Under the pieces are notes generated by a model, which was given only the letters and a program-made list of their open reading frames with translations, made no database searches and was not told where the DNA came from. Of a DNA stretch of 64,000 bases, positions 10,886-23,149 are shown piece after piece. Numbering within the stretch: position 1 is the stretch's first letter; each line of letters opens with the position of its first letter. The translations under genes and the position numbers were made by a program. The DNA comes from Phlebiopsis flavidoalba (Eukaryota; Basidiomycota; Agaricomycetes; Polyporales; Phanerochaetaceae), in assembly GCA_035772785.1 (NCBI GenBank), contig JAOCPU010000076.1, positions 1-64,000 on the forward strand, given 5' to 3'.

Positions 10886-13800
10886 GGTCGTTTGGTCGGT
10901 TACAGAACACACTACGAGTTTGGAACAGGCAATATTCTGTAAGATTAGGTAATCGTAAATATCTCAATGAAGGCTTACTAAAGGCTGGAGATGAAACGAG
11001 CATGGGGGGGGGGGGCTTTTTGGGGGCACTTATCGAAGGCATGGCTGTCGCTCGCACGTAGGGATTGCGGATAGCAGACGACCATTGATAGGGGCCTGCA
11101 CAGCAATTAGCGCGCCGCGATATAACCTTGTCTTCGAATTCGCCAAAGCATCCCAAAACGTAGCAAAATTTACAAGAAACTCCCCCCCCCCGAAGCGACG
11201 GGGATGTGGGGCACTGGTCGGAGACTTGATGCACACAGCTAATTTTATGAGCCACAAAATTCGACCGGGCCAATATTATTGCATGAAATTGACGTTTTCC
11301 AACTGCGTGCGTCATTATGATAAGCCCATCTGTAAAAAAAAATGATACCGCGCGAAAACGTGAAATTACCGTCGCAAAACATCGGGCGACTTTGGGAGGG
11401 TCGGAGTGGACGTTAGGTCAACTCCAGGTCACATGCACGCAATTCACTAAATATTCAAAATATATTACACCGACTACCTCAGTGTGTCTGTAAAACCACA
11501 ATGTAACAATTCTAGTTTATAGCTATATATGCTATTATTCTTCCTCAAACCATGGGCTTATGTGACACGGGAGGGGGAGTGCACCGCTGAGAGCTCCTCA
11601 TCCCATCGAGCTATCTTCTCACGGGGCTATGACCCCTATGAAGGCAAAAATTTTTTTTCAAGAGGCGTTCAACTCAAGCTGTCCGTATTTGGTTCGAAGC
11701 TCAAAGGCGACCCAACGCATGTGTCCACATCCGCAGGGTGATTTTACATTCATTCCTTACCAATGACTAAGCAGAAAAAAACGATCATAGAAAGTAGTAG
11801 TGTATAAGTAAATAGACGAGCGACGATAACAAGCCTGCAAGCGCCAATGAGCTTCTCACTTAAACCCACTGAAACAGGGCGCTGAACCGCCTCCGCTGTG
11901 ATGATCTGATGTGTGAACGGAGTGACGCCAAGGGGTGACAGGATAGTGACACCTACCGCTCACCGAAATCCCCTCCAGACGCCGGTAAGTTCATGAGCGG
12001 TTTATGTACAGCATTGCGCGCAGGTTCATGAATTTAAATGTACAGTTCGGGCTAGACATACGTCCTCCAACGGACGCAGTACATGGCTCTCCTTCGGCAA
12101 ATGCCTAGTCCTCTTAGCTCCGTGAACTGCACAGCAGATATCGTGCTGCCATACCTCATTCGGCGTCTATAGTAAACCTACATCGCTGCTTAAGTGCATG
12201 GTAACAGCATTGTTGATGACAGAGCACCTTTGACACGTAGCACTTACTTGTACGCCAGCTCTTTGTCATTTGAGGGGTAAAACTCACGTCCTTACCTCGT
12301 AGTCCGATCGCGGAAAGCGAACACTCTGAAAAGAGACGAGTTGTCAGGGACTCTTTCTCTGCCAAATGGGAATCGTCTGTCAGCTTTTTGCACAAGCTCT
12401 ACCGGGCCAACTTGACCACTCTCGGCACAACTCCTACAGGCCAACATCGCTGAATCGATCCCGACGATACATAATATGCCTACGTTTGTTTCAACATCGA
12501 GGCAGCACAGACATCCCACGTGGACAAGTGAAACGATGCGCCGGTGTAGGTAAGCAGATAGCGTTCCCCGATACAGATGATATGATCTCTCACCGTTCCC
12601 CAGGGTAGCACATACTTAGTGTACGTGTCTAGATTGGCTACCGTGAATAGACGCCCCGATTAGCTAACGATGGTCACTCCGGTTCAGTGCCGTCTAAGGA
12701 ATGGCCAAAGTGACGGGCCTGGAAAGAACACACCAACCAGAAGAATCAATTGTCCGTCTCCATCTGAGGTGTCTTGTACCCGGGGGCCCAAAATTGGCAG
12801 TCTTGTAGAGCCCGACAGAAGAAGGCACCGAAGCCCGGTAATCAACTTTCACATTGATAAGCGGACTCGGTCGGTGGGACTCCCATATGGGCGGAACGGG
12901 TCATCCAGTCGGGCTTTAAACCACCTTTTGCCTCAAGATGTGAGCCAATAACCACAGAGCTACGCGGAAACCCATGTGCTATGCTCGCTTGTGTCCGGTC
13001 GCATTGCAAAAAGCTGACTCAGTAATCCTCGGGGCTGCAAGCATGACGATTTGGATTATACGGGCCTAACCATTGAGGCTCAATCGCCGACAATATTCTA
13101 GAACTTTGTTCCATCGTACGTGTGGGAATATAATGTCTTCCCGCTTTTTGTAGAGACTCTAGGACTTTAAACCTTGTTCTCGGGGGAAAGGGGGGGGGAG
13201 ATCACGTGCGCGCCAAAACTTGGGTTCCCAGTTGCAAGAGTTTCGGCAAGGGACATGCCCGGCTACGAGGTTCCAAACTCAACGCGCCCTAAGATGTCGG
13301 AGCATGACCTCTGTGCCTGACGGGTCTTTCATGTTCTCGGACTGACCTCATGAGTAGTCAACCCCTGTGAGGATGGGTGGGGATTGGGTGGCGGCCGTAT
13401 CATGATGCCATGGATTCCGCGATATTCAGTCAATGGCACGACATGGAACAGAGGCCACGAGCGCGCCTCGAGAATCGCAGCACAGGATCATGGACGCAGA
13501 AGATATTTGATGGAGTTTCACGAACGCAGAGGAACCGTCGGGTGGATGGCGAATGGATACGCTGAAGAGCCGGTTATAATTTCCCCACGGTGATGGCAGT
13601 GTGATGCGTCTAGATTCTATGCTGAAATCCATATTTCTTTTCCACTTTTTTCTTTCCTTGCCTTTAAGTTCATATTCCTCACAGGGGTGGGGGGCGATGG
13701 CTAGGCCATAGATGTATGCCGTGCTGTAGCGATAGAGCCGATTTAGCTTGTGATCTGTTTATACTGGCGTTAGAACTTGTATTTTAGGTTATATAACGAA

Positions 13801-15899
13801 TCCCCTGTTGAGGTTGTAACATCTACTGTTTAGGTAGCAAACTATCAGAAGTAGGTTATTCCACCGGTTATGTGTGTTGACGAAACCTTCTTTTGCTTGA
13901 ACTTCTCCGATTCTGACTAGGGCTAAGGGAAGGGAAGAAACAAATGCACGCGTCGTGGCTTTCGGTAGGTATAACATGAGATAGTACCCCTGGATGGGCC
14001 CTTGATGTACTGCAGTATTGCTACGAGAAAACGAACGGCTCCCAGTATATCGCACACTTGATCATGAGTCTCTATGCGGTGATAAAAGGGACCCATGGGT
14101 TGTTGATCACCACCTACATCGAGACTCGGACACGCTGTGCGGCAAAATCAGGACAAAATTTACTTCTGTTGAATCAAAGAATACGGTGCAGAAAAGGCTG
14201 TTCAGCTTTCAGATTAGACTTGGGGGACGTCAGATATGCTTGAGAGATGTGGTAAGATAAATATTGCCCGCGCTGGCGAATGATGGGAGATTACGTAAGA
14301 TCGTGATGGGAAGGCGGGGCTCGTTTGATGCGCCTCCGACACTCTCACTTTGTCCACTCCCGCTGCCATGTCGTTCAGAATGTCATCAACAATCACGCTG
14401 AATTCTCTCTGCTGGATTCGAAAAAGCAGGGCATCCTGCTGTGTTGCTCAGCAACATAGCAGGACCAACTAACACACGCGCCTCTAGACGCGCTCCTCGT
14501 CCCGCAGTGCCATTCTGTCGCATCATTGGCAGCCCGTTCATGTGCTCAAGGGGAGGGCATTTTTTTTCTGTACCGCTAGGTATCGTCAAGCCTTCGAGAA
14601 GACAATCTCCGTCATGATGGATGGCCGCTTTGCAAGGGGGTCGACGCAGGAGGGCTGGACGGGTCTGTACGGACGATTCTACGGGGGGGGGAAGGGGTCG
14701 AGGAGGGGGGCCAGTACTCCCATAACGCAGCAAACCTGATAACACCTACTGAGCGACCCTGTGAACTCTCGGGGGGGGGGGGGCCGGCCGCAAGGCACAT
14801 CGCACTAATCGACATATAAGGCTGGACGTCCGGTCGAGGGCAGGATAAGAGATATATAGGATACCTGGATTGAATGGAACGGGCCTTCTCCGATCAATCA
14901 ACTTTTCAGACCTAGACTGGGCAGCATTGATAGTCATGAAGGGCCTAAAACACGAACCAATTTGCATCTTGACTTTTTATAGTTCAGCGTCCCGTGAACG
15001 TCGAGTTAGCGGCGCATTGCGGTGAATTACTAAACGTCAGGTGAGTTAGCTTGGGTTGCAGAGACGAGATGAGCCATTTGAGTTCACTCTGTCGCGTCAT
15101 TTACAAGGAACCATCAGTATACGCTAATTGGTGCTCAGGTCTTGAACGTTTTCGAAGAGCATCGTGAGTCGATTCAAACCAACGGGTACAAGTTACGACT
15201 TGCGTTGACTTACCCAGGTGGCATGCTATCAGCCAGTAACGCATGAAGACCGCCGGAGCCTGGGAGACCTCTCGGCTAGGCAAACCACACAGCATAGGCT
15301 CGTCGCTCGACGAACGGTAGCGTCTACAACCCGCATACGCCCCCTGTTGAATCCGGCCGGGAGGGAAGGTGTCCGTGCTACCAACTGTATGAGGCTCGCC
15401 GAGTAGAGGCCACATTCTTTGGCGCAGGGGAGCGCCGTCTGCCCAAAGTCCGAAGATTGTCTGTCGCTGTGATACGGTTTTAGTTGCTGGGTGTTATTGG
15501 CGCTTCCCGCTGGTGCGCCTAGTAATTATGGGCCGCCGGACGACAAAAAGCAAAGCGTATCTCGTAAGCCTGGTCGTGGTTTGGATTTTACGGAGGAAGT
15601 GGGTCTAGTCCCGCTTATATGTGTACATTGCTGTCTGCGTCTAATATACATCCACCCACCAGCTCGTGATCGGAAGGTCGGCTCCGGAGCTCTCCCCTAA
15701 GTACCAGACGTCCTCCCAACTCGGGATAAAGCGCGAAGTATCCCAACGTACACATCGTCGTAGGTCCAGTTTTCAAACTAAGGTTCGCGTCAACAGTCCT
15801 TTGGCCCACCCCTCTCGCGATTTCGCGCGGGGGAGACAATCGCGGGCCGCACGAGTACCAACCTCGTGCTTGTCTTTTTTTTTTGACCAGGAGATGGTC
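10886..15899. other. gene-poor block with G/C homopolymer tracts
   Basis: About 5 kb in which no open frame on either strand matches a family I recognise. It contains long single-base runs: 12 G at 11004-11015, 10 C at 11182-11191, 9 G at about 14683-14691 and 13 G at 14771-14783, with shorter ones near 13190. Such runs are rare in the genic parts of the window. I see no terminal inverted repeats, LTRs or transposase/reverse-transcriptase motifs, but a decayed transposon would be hard to see by eye. Confidence 0.5.
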
Positions 15900-17450
15900 T
15901 TTTTCCTTCGAGTGGGTGGCAAACAGACCATCGACAGAGTTTCGGTGCCGTCTACAACAGTTTAGTGGAGAAAAACACTTCGGGCGGCGTACAATTTGTC
16001 ACAAAAGTTACACGATCCATGGTCCCGTCCTGTATCCAGCTAAACGAACCGCATATAGTCCCCCAGGAGTAGATGTCGTCGCGGAGGAGTTATCTTTTAC
16101 GCGCTAGGTGGCCAATCAGCAGGTGCCGCAGTCCGGATCCGCTGCACTCTGTCCGGCACAACCGAGTCCATGTGCAGCCCTTCACCCGCCGGGTATCAAT
16201 GTTCTACACGGCGCCATGAGTCGCACTACCGCAAACACCCTCGTCCGACAAACTACCACACGCCCAAACTTTGAAACGTTCTGCCCTGGCTCTCACACTG
16301 CACACAGCGATTCCCGGCGCGTGCGCAGCTCGCGTCGTTGGCCTCAATAAGCATGCCATCCCTGCGCCCCACTCATCTCGAACATCACGCAACACCCCTT
16401 ACCCTGCACGTGTTTCAGCCTTCCACGCAACCCGACACGCTCGATAAGTACGTTCTTTGACATTCCTCCTGACTGCTATCGCTTACGCCAGAAGACGCAG
16501 CGTGCAACGTTTCTTCTCGGGACTTGCTCGACCGCATCAACGCGTGGCCGTGCGTTCTTACACGCGATCTCACATCGGGAACATGGAAGACGACGGCTCG
16601 ATCTTGGAGCCTGTTTTAGCGACACCATTCGCGAAATGCTCAACGCGTATGATTGGGCCCCCGCGGCAGCAGCGTGAACGTCAGCTGCATACGACGCGGT
16701 CTGCGCGGTGCGTTGTATCCGAACAAGACGGCGACTCGGAGGTCATTGCGGAGTTTCTCCGGGATGATCACTAGTATTTACCGGTGGGTGCGTGTTCTAC
16801 TCACGGCTCTCGTGGCAGAGATCCTTGGTGTTCTATTGTTGTTTTGTATGTCCGGGGGGGGCGTCGTATGTATGGCAATGGCGTATGTCAGAGGCTGGGT
16901 GTCGAGCATGTGTACCGAGTACAGCTACGGCGCGGTGTTGCGGATCTGCAGTAACTATCGGAGGTTGAGCCGGGGGGGGGCGGCACGGGCTAGGGGCGTG
17001 GCACTGGTTCCGAACGGTGCACGTTCCCTCCTCTTTTTTCTCTGGTACACGGGGAACACGCTCAACGTGCCCTATGTACTCGAACTCTTTGGAAAACAGT
17101 ACAATCACTCCTCCGCGTGACGGCGCGAACGAAACGTGAACTCTCGTCGACGTTCCAGCACGCGATCGCGAACTTCGTAGAAAGAAAGACCCCACGCGCG
17201 GGGCACCCGCGGAGAACTGGCACCACGTACGCGCCAAGCAACACGACGAGCACACTCGCGAAGCTCGCTTACGACGGCAAACACGTGCGCGCCCTCGGAC
17301 TTTGTGCAGGATGTGCCGTCGCGAGTTTGGTGAGTGTGGCGACTGGTTTCGTTGATGCGTGGGCAAACACTGACGGTGTCGTAGGACAGGCCTGTGCTGA
17401 GGTCATGATAAACGGATTCTTGGACCCCGCCGGGTCAATCTGAGGGTCCA
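15900..17450. other. CpG-rich block, possible decayed gene of unknown function
   Basis: Composition shifts to GC- and CpG-rich here, with open frames on both strands (for example 16457-16774 and 17117-17443 on plus, 16833-17366 on minus) and intron-like GT..AG segments near 16448-16490. It could be an unrecognised or degraded gene, but no motif supports a function and no single frame is clearly preferred. G runs of eight sit near 16853 and 16972. Confidence 0.25.
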
Positions 17451-18058
17451 AACTCCGCTGTCCCTGGACTCTGCAAAGTATTTAAGGCGTGTAGTACCTG
17501 GTGTGGATGCCCGCTCTGGGAGTGACCTAGTGGTAGGCGGGTCGACATGCACGTCTCTCGCGGAGAGCAAATGAGGATTGGATGAACACATAGCAAAGTG
17601 CACGGCGAGGCGGCAGTAGGGGCCCTGAGGCCTGATTGTAATAAACATATCGCGTCGTCCCTTTGGGTGCCGTGTTTATGGCTGTGAGTTAGTTCCCACA
17701 CTAGCCTCAAATACTCTGCCCTTCCGTCTCATTGGACAAAGTGAGACCAAAAACGCACGCTGTTAACCTCCACTACCATAACATCGTGGAACCACCCCCC
17801 CCACATCGATAATCATCCTTGTAGTTTACCTCAGTCACAGTGGCAACACGGACATGGGAGACTGATGTTGACCACACGAGATTTCAACTCGAAGTGACCG
17901 TTACTTCCATACTTAACCTCGGAACCTTGAGTCCTTCTACGATGGCGACGTGTCCTTATCTCGTGAGGCACTCAATTTTGCCCAGACTCATTGCGAGTAA
18001 ATATATCTGTGGGTACAAGTCACCTAGAGGATACTCATCATCTATGTGTCGGAAACCG
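17451..18058. other. intergenic, nothing recognised
   Basis: Spacer downstream of P450-2. A run of 9 C occurs near 17790. No coding signal was recognised. Confidence 0.5.
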
Positions 18059-20588
18059 TTAGGACTGGCGAGTACAGAGACGAAACATGGGACTGTTCGC
18101 GAGACGTCGAGGAGGAGTCGACCGAGCAATACCGTGCACGCTCAACATCCCTTCCTGCTCCCTCCCTCGGCCCATGGGGCCCATGGACAACTGATGGGAC
18201 TCGAATGATTTCAGGCTTATCCGTAGGAATGATCGTGTCGAACCTTGAAGTTTTCCACAGATCAGTGGCGACAATAGCTTGCATTCTCAATGAGCCTGCC
18301 CGCGGGATGTTAGTATGTTCCTCCTATTTACTAGTACGTCTAAGTCATCACGCACGAGAATCTCCATCTATGATAGTCCTTCAATTGTCAGCCGGTCTGT
18401 TCACATCCTCGTCCCACCATATACACTTACCCGATGGCAGCAGCCTCGAACACCAGCAGCTGTGTCGTTTTAAGTTACGTTCGTTGAAGTAGGAGTGCCA
18501 AATAATCACTCACAGAAAGACATTTCTAACCCCTGGAGCGTAAGTGGCCATCCTAACCGTGACTGAGACAAACTACTCACAAGTTTCCAAACATACCAAC
18601 ACGGACAGTATTGTCGACGGTACCATCAAGGTGGCGCGTAGGGTTCCAAGAGCCAGCGTCTCTGCCCCACACTTCCGGGAGGCTACGGGGCGGTCAATAC
18701 TTGACAAGGATTCACGCAGCTCGTCGGGCATACCGATTATAGACAGCTATGTTAATTCCAATGACTTGACCTGCTGCAACGGGGATCTCAGTAACGAGCT
18801 CTCCGCCTTCCGTGCGGATAGGGTAGGCGAGTGGGATCACATCATCCTTATCTGCAGCTCGGAAGAGAGGTGATAGACAATGTTATGGTATCTGAGTGTT
18901 TCCTGGTAGTCATAATGTTGAGATACTAGGTATCCGGCACATAGCATCACGATGACTGACCTTTAGCGCAGCTTGGAGGTAGGCCATGGACTCGAGGTCG
19001 TCCATAGAAAAGTCTGCGTCCCCGCGGGCCGTGATTTTTACGTTACGTTTCTGGAAGATTTCATTTCGCATCTTTTCCTGGTATTCCGGGTGCTTGGCCA
19101 GCTCCCAAAGAAGCCAAGTGATGGTACTAGCGGTGGTTTCGTGACCTGCAAGAGTGAGAGTAGCCATTTGGGGACACCATCTCCTCCTCGTTCAACTTGG
19201 TCCCAGAATTCTCGGATGCGTTGGCGCGGACTGGCAAGCGTTCGCATCAGGCAACGGCACGGCATATGATGTTCATGATTCGAACGTACCCAGGACACTC
19301 ATGACATCCTTACTGCTCTTGTCTCCGTGCAAGAGCACGTCGCTCTTCTGGTCTATGAGATGCTTCGATACCTTGTTGATGACTTTCAAGGTGCGCGCAA
19401 AAACGAACATATTCCCGCGTCGGCATGTATCGACATACTCGACAATCGAGCGGGGAAGATATGTCCAAATGCCTTCAAAGATGGTGTTTCCAAGCGGCAA
19501 GGTGAAGTACGGAGTCCGAGCTACAATGAAAAAGTTTAACCGCGAAACAATGAACGGTTAGGAACTTTGGTAACTTACAACATGTTGTCGTACGCCTTTG
19601 TCACCATCGTTTGTCAGAGTTGTCCAGAGCGCCGAAGGTGGTAATCGAAGGCAGCTGAGTGGCGAGGATTAGAGATCTCAAGGTATGAGCACGAATGGTA
19701 ACCTACCTTCTCCAATGGACATCCAAAGTGGTGCGAGCAAGCCACTTGTTGACAGGTATGACGGTGCCACCGCTGCTTTGATTGAGCAGCTCATCCTTCC
19801 ATTGTTGGCACAACTGGAATGCGGTGAGAAATATGTAGACTATTCGGATGTAAACGCGGATACCTTCGAAGAACTTCGACGGATAAAGAGTGGCAAAAAC
19901 GAGCGAAGTTGAGGGGCACTGAAGGCGGGATTCGGATGACCTTGCGGTGCCGACGTGAACGTCGCCCGCTACCGGAGTCTAAGTTAGGAGGATATGAGTC
20001 GTGTGCACGATGGCTACTTACTCGGTGCCCAGATGATACTTCGTCCCGTAGTGTTCAAAACGTTGACTTGAGTCTGAGTTGTCTTGGAGTAATTGTAGCC
20101 TGATTTGTGCATGACGTGTTGGAGGGCCTGGATATGGTTGGTCAGGGACTGTATCAATCATTTTCAATAGCGAAATGCTTACCTTCGGGTCTGCGAGCAT
20201 GAGCATGTTCGGGAAGGGGCGTCCGTCTACAGAGATCATATGAGCTCATTTCGATGCAAGCGCAGTTGATCTAACTTACTCCAAGAGCAGACGTATCATC
20301 CTCCAAGCAACACCATACTCAGTGTGGTATTTAAAGTCAGATCGCCGACGTTTCTCATTGCCAAGAAAAGTCACGAATATTTCCTGTTGGCGACCCGTCG
20401 ACTAGCATATCCCCTTGGCTACTGATCAATAAGTGGGTCTGTACCGAGGAGGAATGACTTGGACGGAGGGCCCCGAATGTACTTGAGCGAGCGGTTTTTT
20501 TTTGCGGCTGCGTGTACCAGCGGTACCAGCGAACGAATAAGCGCAACGGGCGATCGCCGATGCACAGAGAGTAAGTAAGAGGGGACAT
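18059..20588 (-). CDS. cytochrome P450 monooxygenase (P450-2), possibly inactivated
   Basis: Paralogue of P450-1 in inverted orientation. From a start near 20588 the N-terminus has RLFVRWYRWYTQPQKK and, after a 9-T run on plus (20495-20503) that breaks the frame, NRSLKYIRGPPSKSFLLGTD. Then: TEYGVAWRMIR near 20320; NMLMLADPK near 20180; PLGNTIFEGIWTYLPRSIVE near 19480; KVINKVSKHLIDQKSD near 19360; the I-helix ATLTLAGHETTASTITWLLW near 19150; DADFSMDDLESMAYLQAALK near 19000; ExxR as ETLRYHNIVYHL near 18890; DAGSWNPTRHLDGTVDNTVR near 18600; MSF near 18515; and the haem loop AGVRGC near 18450. After GC the sequence carries about 4 extra bases compared with P450-1, turning CIG into a different reading at 18433-18445. 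The C-terminus (DKPEIIRVPSVV) is divergent and the stop at 18059 is uncertain. The haem-loop change could inactivate the enzyme or be a sequence error. Confidence 0.9.
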
Positions 20589-22109
20589 ATTTCGTCGGTT
20601 TCGCGACCCCTTGAATTTGTGTCTTGCTCCAACGGTCCCCACTATATATTGCACGCGGGATCATCTCGGCGCTGATTTTGCTGAAGCCCGATAAACCGCA
20701 AGCACCTACGTAGCGTAAAGGCAATCGTCACTCCGGAAGACTATCTAAAACTCTGAGGCTCCATGAAACTGACTTGCTGCGGACTCCTACACGTAGTGGT
20801 CGTAACAACGTATGACATGTATGAATGCAGACAGCATCGTACCAATAAACGGGATGGACGACATCGTGCATCAGTGGAAAGCCGGCGACGTTTGGCCGTC
20901 TAAATAGAAAAGCACACATCAAGGGGACAACGCCAAAGAGGAGGACACACGTCGCATCGGGGTATGCGGTTCTCTAAATGTCGCCGGACGAGCGGTAGTA
21001 CCGGGAGTCAATTCACGAAGCCTGCGAAGAAGAGCCTTCCTGAAGACCTGGAAGCATTTCTCTGGATCTGAGGCGGTGCGCAGGGCAATCAACATGGCGA
21101 AAGCGAGGTTGGAAATACCAGGTGGGGTTTCCCGATAATTAGGGATATCGACAATCGACAAATGAGCGCACAGGAAGCGTAATAGGTTCCCCCCCGCGTA
21201 CTTGACTTGTATTCGTGAGACATTACGCCATGCCACCCCCGCACTCGCAATGGTCATGACCACCCATCTAGGTCGATTTCACAGCCACTCCAGTACTGAC
21301 TTATGATCATCAGATCTTCAGCAGGTCCCATTCAAGAAAACAGACTTACGCGGGAGGCACGGTGCTTCAGACCAGTGAAGATAGGTCGCGGAATCACTCA
21401 GGGGAGCAGTAGTCGTAAGACACTTAGGAAGTGGTTTTGAAGCAATCCAGCGGCCACTGGGGTAGAACTCGTTTTATTTTTCCAAGTCCGGTCAGGATGA
21501 CTCAGCTCATGGGCCGAAGTATTCTTTCTGTGTATAGTGAGGACTCCCAAAATGGCCAGACCGCCCGTATAGCGGCTGAACGCTACTTGCGGTAGTTTGT
21601 TTGCAGTGAGGCAGCTTGCCAACGCTCAACCTCTGTTCGAAACCTGCGAACAAAACGCGAGCCCGCCATCGCGGATTCTGAACGCATTGCAATTTTCGGG
21701 TAGTGCACGCTGCAGTCACAGTCGCTCAGCTATTCACGTCCAAAGCCCGAGGCTGCAGCTTGAGTTCATTCAGTCATACGTGGTTGGCTATCCATACACG
21801 CTGAAAAGCTACTCACAACATGATAATCGTCACACGCAGACGAGCGGGATGAGTGTGCGTCGATCCAAGCGCGCAAGAACGTAGCGAGCGGAGATCAAAA
21901 TATCGGCCACTTACGCCTTCGAACTCCGAACGTCGGAGCCACTGGCGGAGCCGTCTCACCCAGAAGCAGAAATATCATGTATCTTCTCAGCCTGGCCGAT
22001 CATTGAACATGTATTGGCTGTTGCGCTTATTGTTCGTGTCGGACAGCTCGCAGATACGAAAGAGCCATTCTCTCCTCACGCGACCTGAACAACGTGCAAG
22101 TGCATACGC
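20589..22109. other. intergenic between P450-2 and P450 remnant, nothing recognised
   Basis: Short open frames (for example 20919-21263 minus, 114 codons) do not resemble known families. The region may hold the P450-2 promoter next to 20588. Confidence 0.45.
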
Positions 22110-22330
22110 ATACTTACCGTCACTTTCTCGGCCACGGACCATCGGACACATGACTTGGGAAGGGAGACGAATGATCTCCCAGATATCATTCTTAATACTC
22201 AACTTGAACTTGAAGTTCTTGAGCAGGTCAACGATGATTGTTTGCACCTCGAGATCCCTGTCACGGTCCCAAAAGTCTATATCTGCTCTCGCACATGGGC
22301 TAAGTAGGATAATGGAAGACTCAACGTGAC
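22110..22330 (-). pseudogene. C-terminal remnant of a third P450
   Basis: On the minus strand the sequence VQTIIVDLLKNFKFKLS, then WEIIRLPSQVMCPMVRGRE, clearly corresponds to the last exon of P450-1 (LQAILVDMIENFKYDIP ... PEIIRIPSAVMGPMVKGK) and of P450-2 (PEIIRVPSVV). Upstream of this (higher coordinates, to about 23 kb) I find no I-helix, ExxR or haem-loop motif, so only the C-terminal part survives. It lies on the same strand as P450-2 and upstream of its start, consistent with a former tandem copy that has mostly been lost. Confidence 0.75.
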
Positions 22331-23000
22331 GAATCTCCACCTGGTAACGCACCATGGAGTATGAAACATCTCCCGCATAAATGATATAGTATCGGATCAC
22401 ACACCGTGACCATGAGCAACCTTTCACACCGACTTATGCAAGTGAGTCTACTGACGAGGGCGAGACGATGTGCATGGTGTGACTTGGTATACGATATGTA
22501 TAATTACAAATGAATCATTTTAATCTTCGAATGTCTTTCTTTTACCCGATATCGTAAGGCGAACACCTACCATGTACGGCAAGATGCTTGAGAATGCAAA
22601 ACGACCTCTTATGATGGCATTTCTTCACATTCATTCTTACCTTCCGAAAAGGGACATATGTTGCGCTTAGCTTATGGTGTCAGGCGTCCCCTGTCGCTGC
22701 TCGCACAAACTCCGCATCCCATGCATCTGAGAGTACGTATTTATTTTTTATGATCCATTCTACCTATGAATTCATATATCTATAGTGCTCGTACTAGCAC
22801 CGTGGGTCTGCTAGTGCTACACTCACTTTGCGTGCCCACTCGACTCGCACTGGTAAGCAGACACTCCCGCGCATCTAAATGCGAAGTCGCGCTCCTAAAG
22901 CATCGCTACTCTTGCTAGCGAGCGCCCAAACTCGCAAGTCCGGGGAGGGAGGGGGAAAGGGGGTTCATCGTTTGGCATGCTCAAAGCAGCTAATATTGAC
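22331..23000. other. intergenic, nothing recognised
   Basis: No coding motif was found. A G-rich stretch (GGGGAGGGAGGGGGAAAGGG) lies near 22940, just before the minisatellite. Confidence 0.5.
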
Positions 23001-23149
23001 AAGCCTCTAACGCTCCACTGAAGCCTCTACGCTTATTGAAGCCTCTACGCTTATTGAAGCCTCTACGCTTATTGAAGCACTCTACGCTTATTGATAGCCT
23101 CTACGCTTATTGAAGCCTCTACGCTTATTGAAGCCTCTACGCTCCACAG
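23001..23149. repeat. 18-bp minisatellite, 8 units
   Basis: Eight head-to-tail copies with consensus AAGCCTCTACGCTTATTG. Six internal copies are 18-19 bp (two carry one inserted base, and one of these starts ATAGCC). The first and last copies differ in the same way, ending CGCTCCAC(T/A)G instead of CGCTTATTG, so the array is bounded by variant units. It has no open frame and no spacer between units. Confidence 0.95.

Noticed and set aside
11140..11260. Possible MITE based on AATTTT...AAAATT near a C run
   Set aside because: The palindrome is only about 6 bp per arm, there is no target-site duplication, and no second copy is visible in the window.
16653..17366. Long overlapping frames in the CpG-rich block as genes
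   Set aside because: Neither strand shows a recognisable motif and frames overlap antisense; kept only as a low-confidence unknown block.
23001..23149. Possible CRISPR array
   Set aside because: The repeats are directly head-to-tail without unique spacers, in a eukaryotic context with no cas genes; it is a minisatellite.
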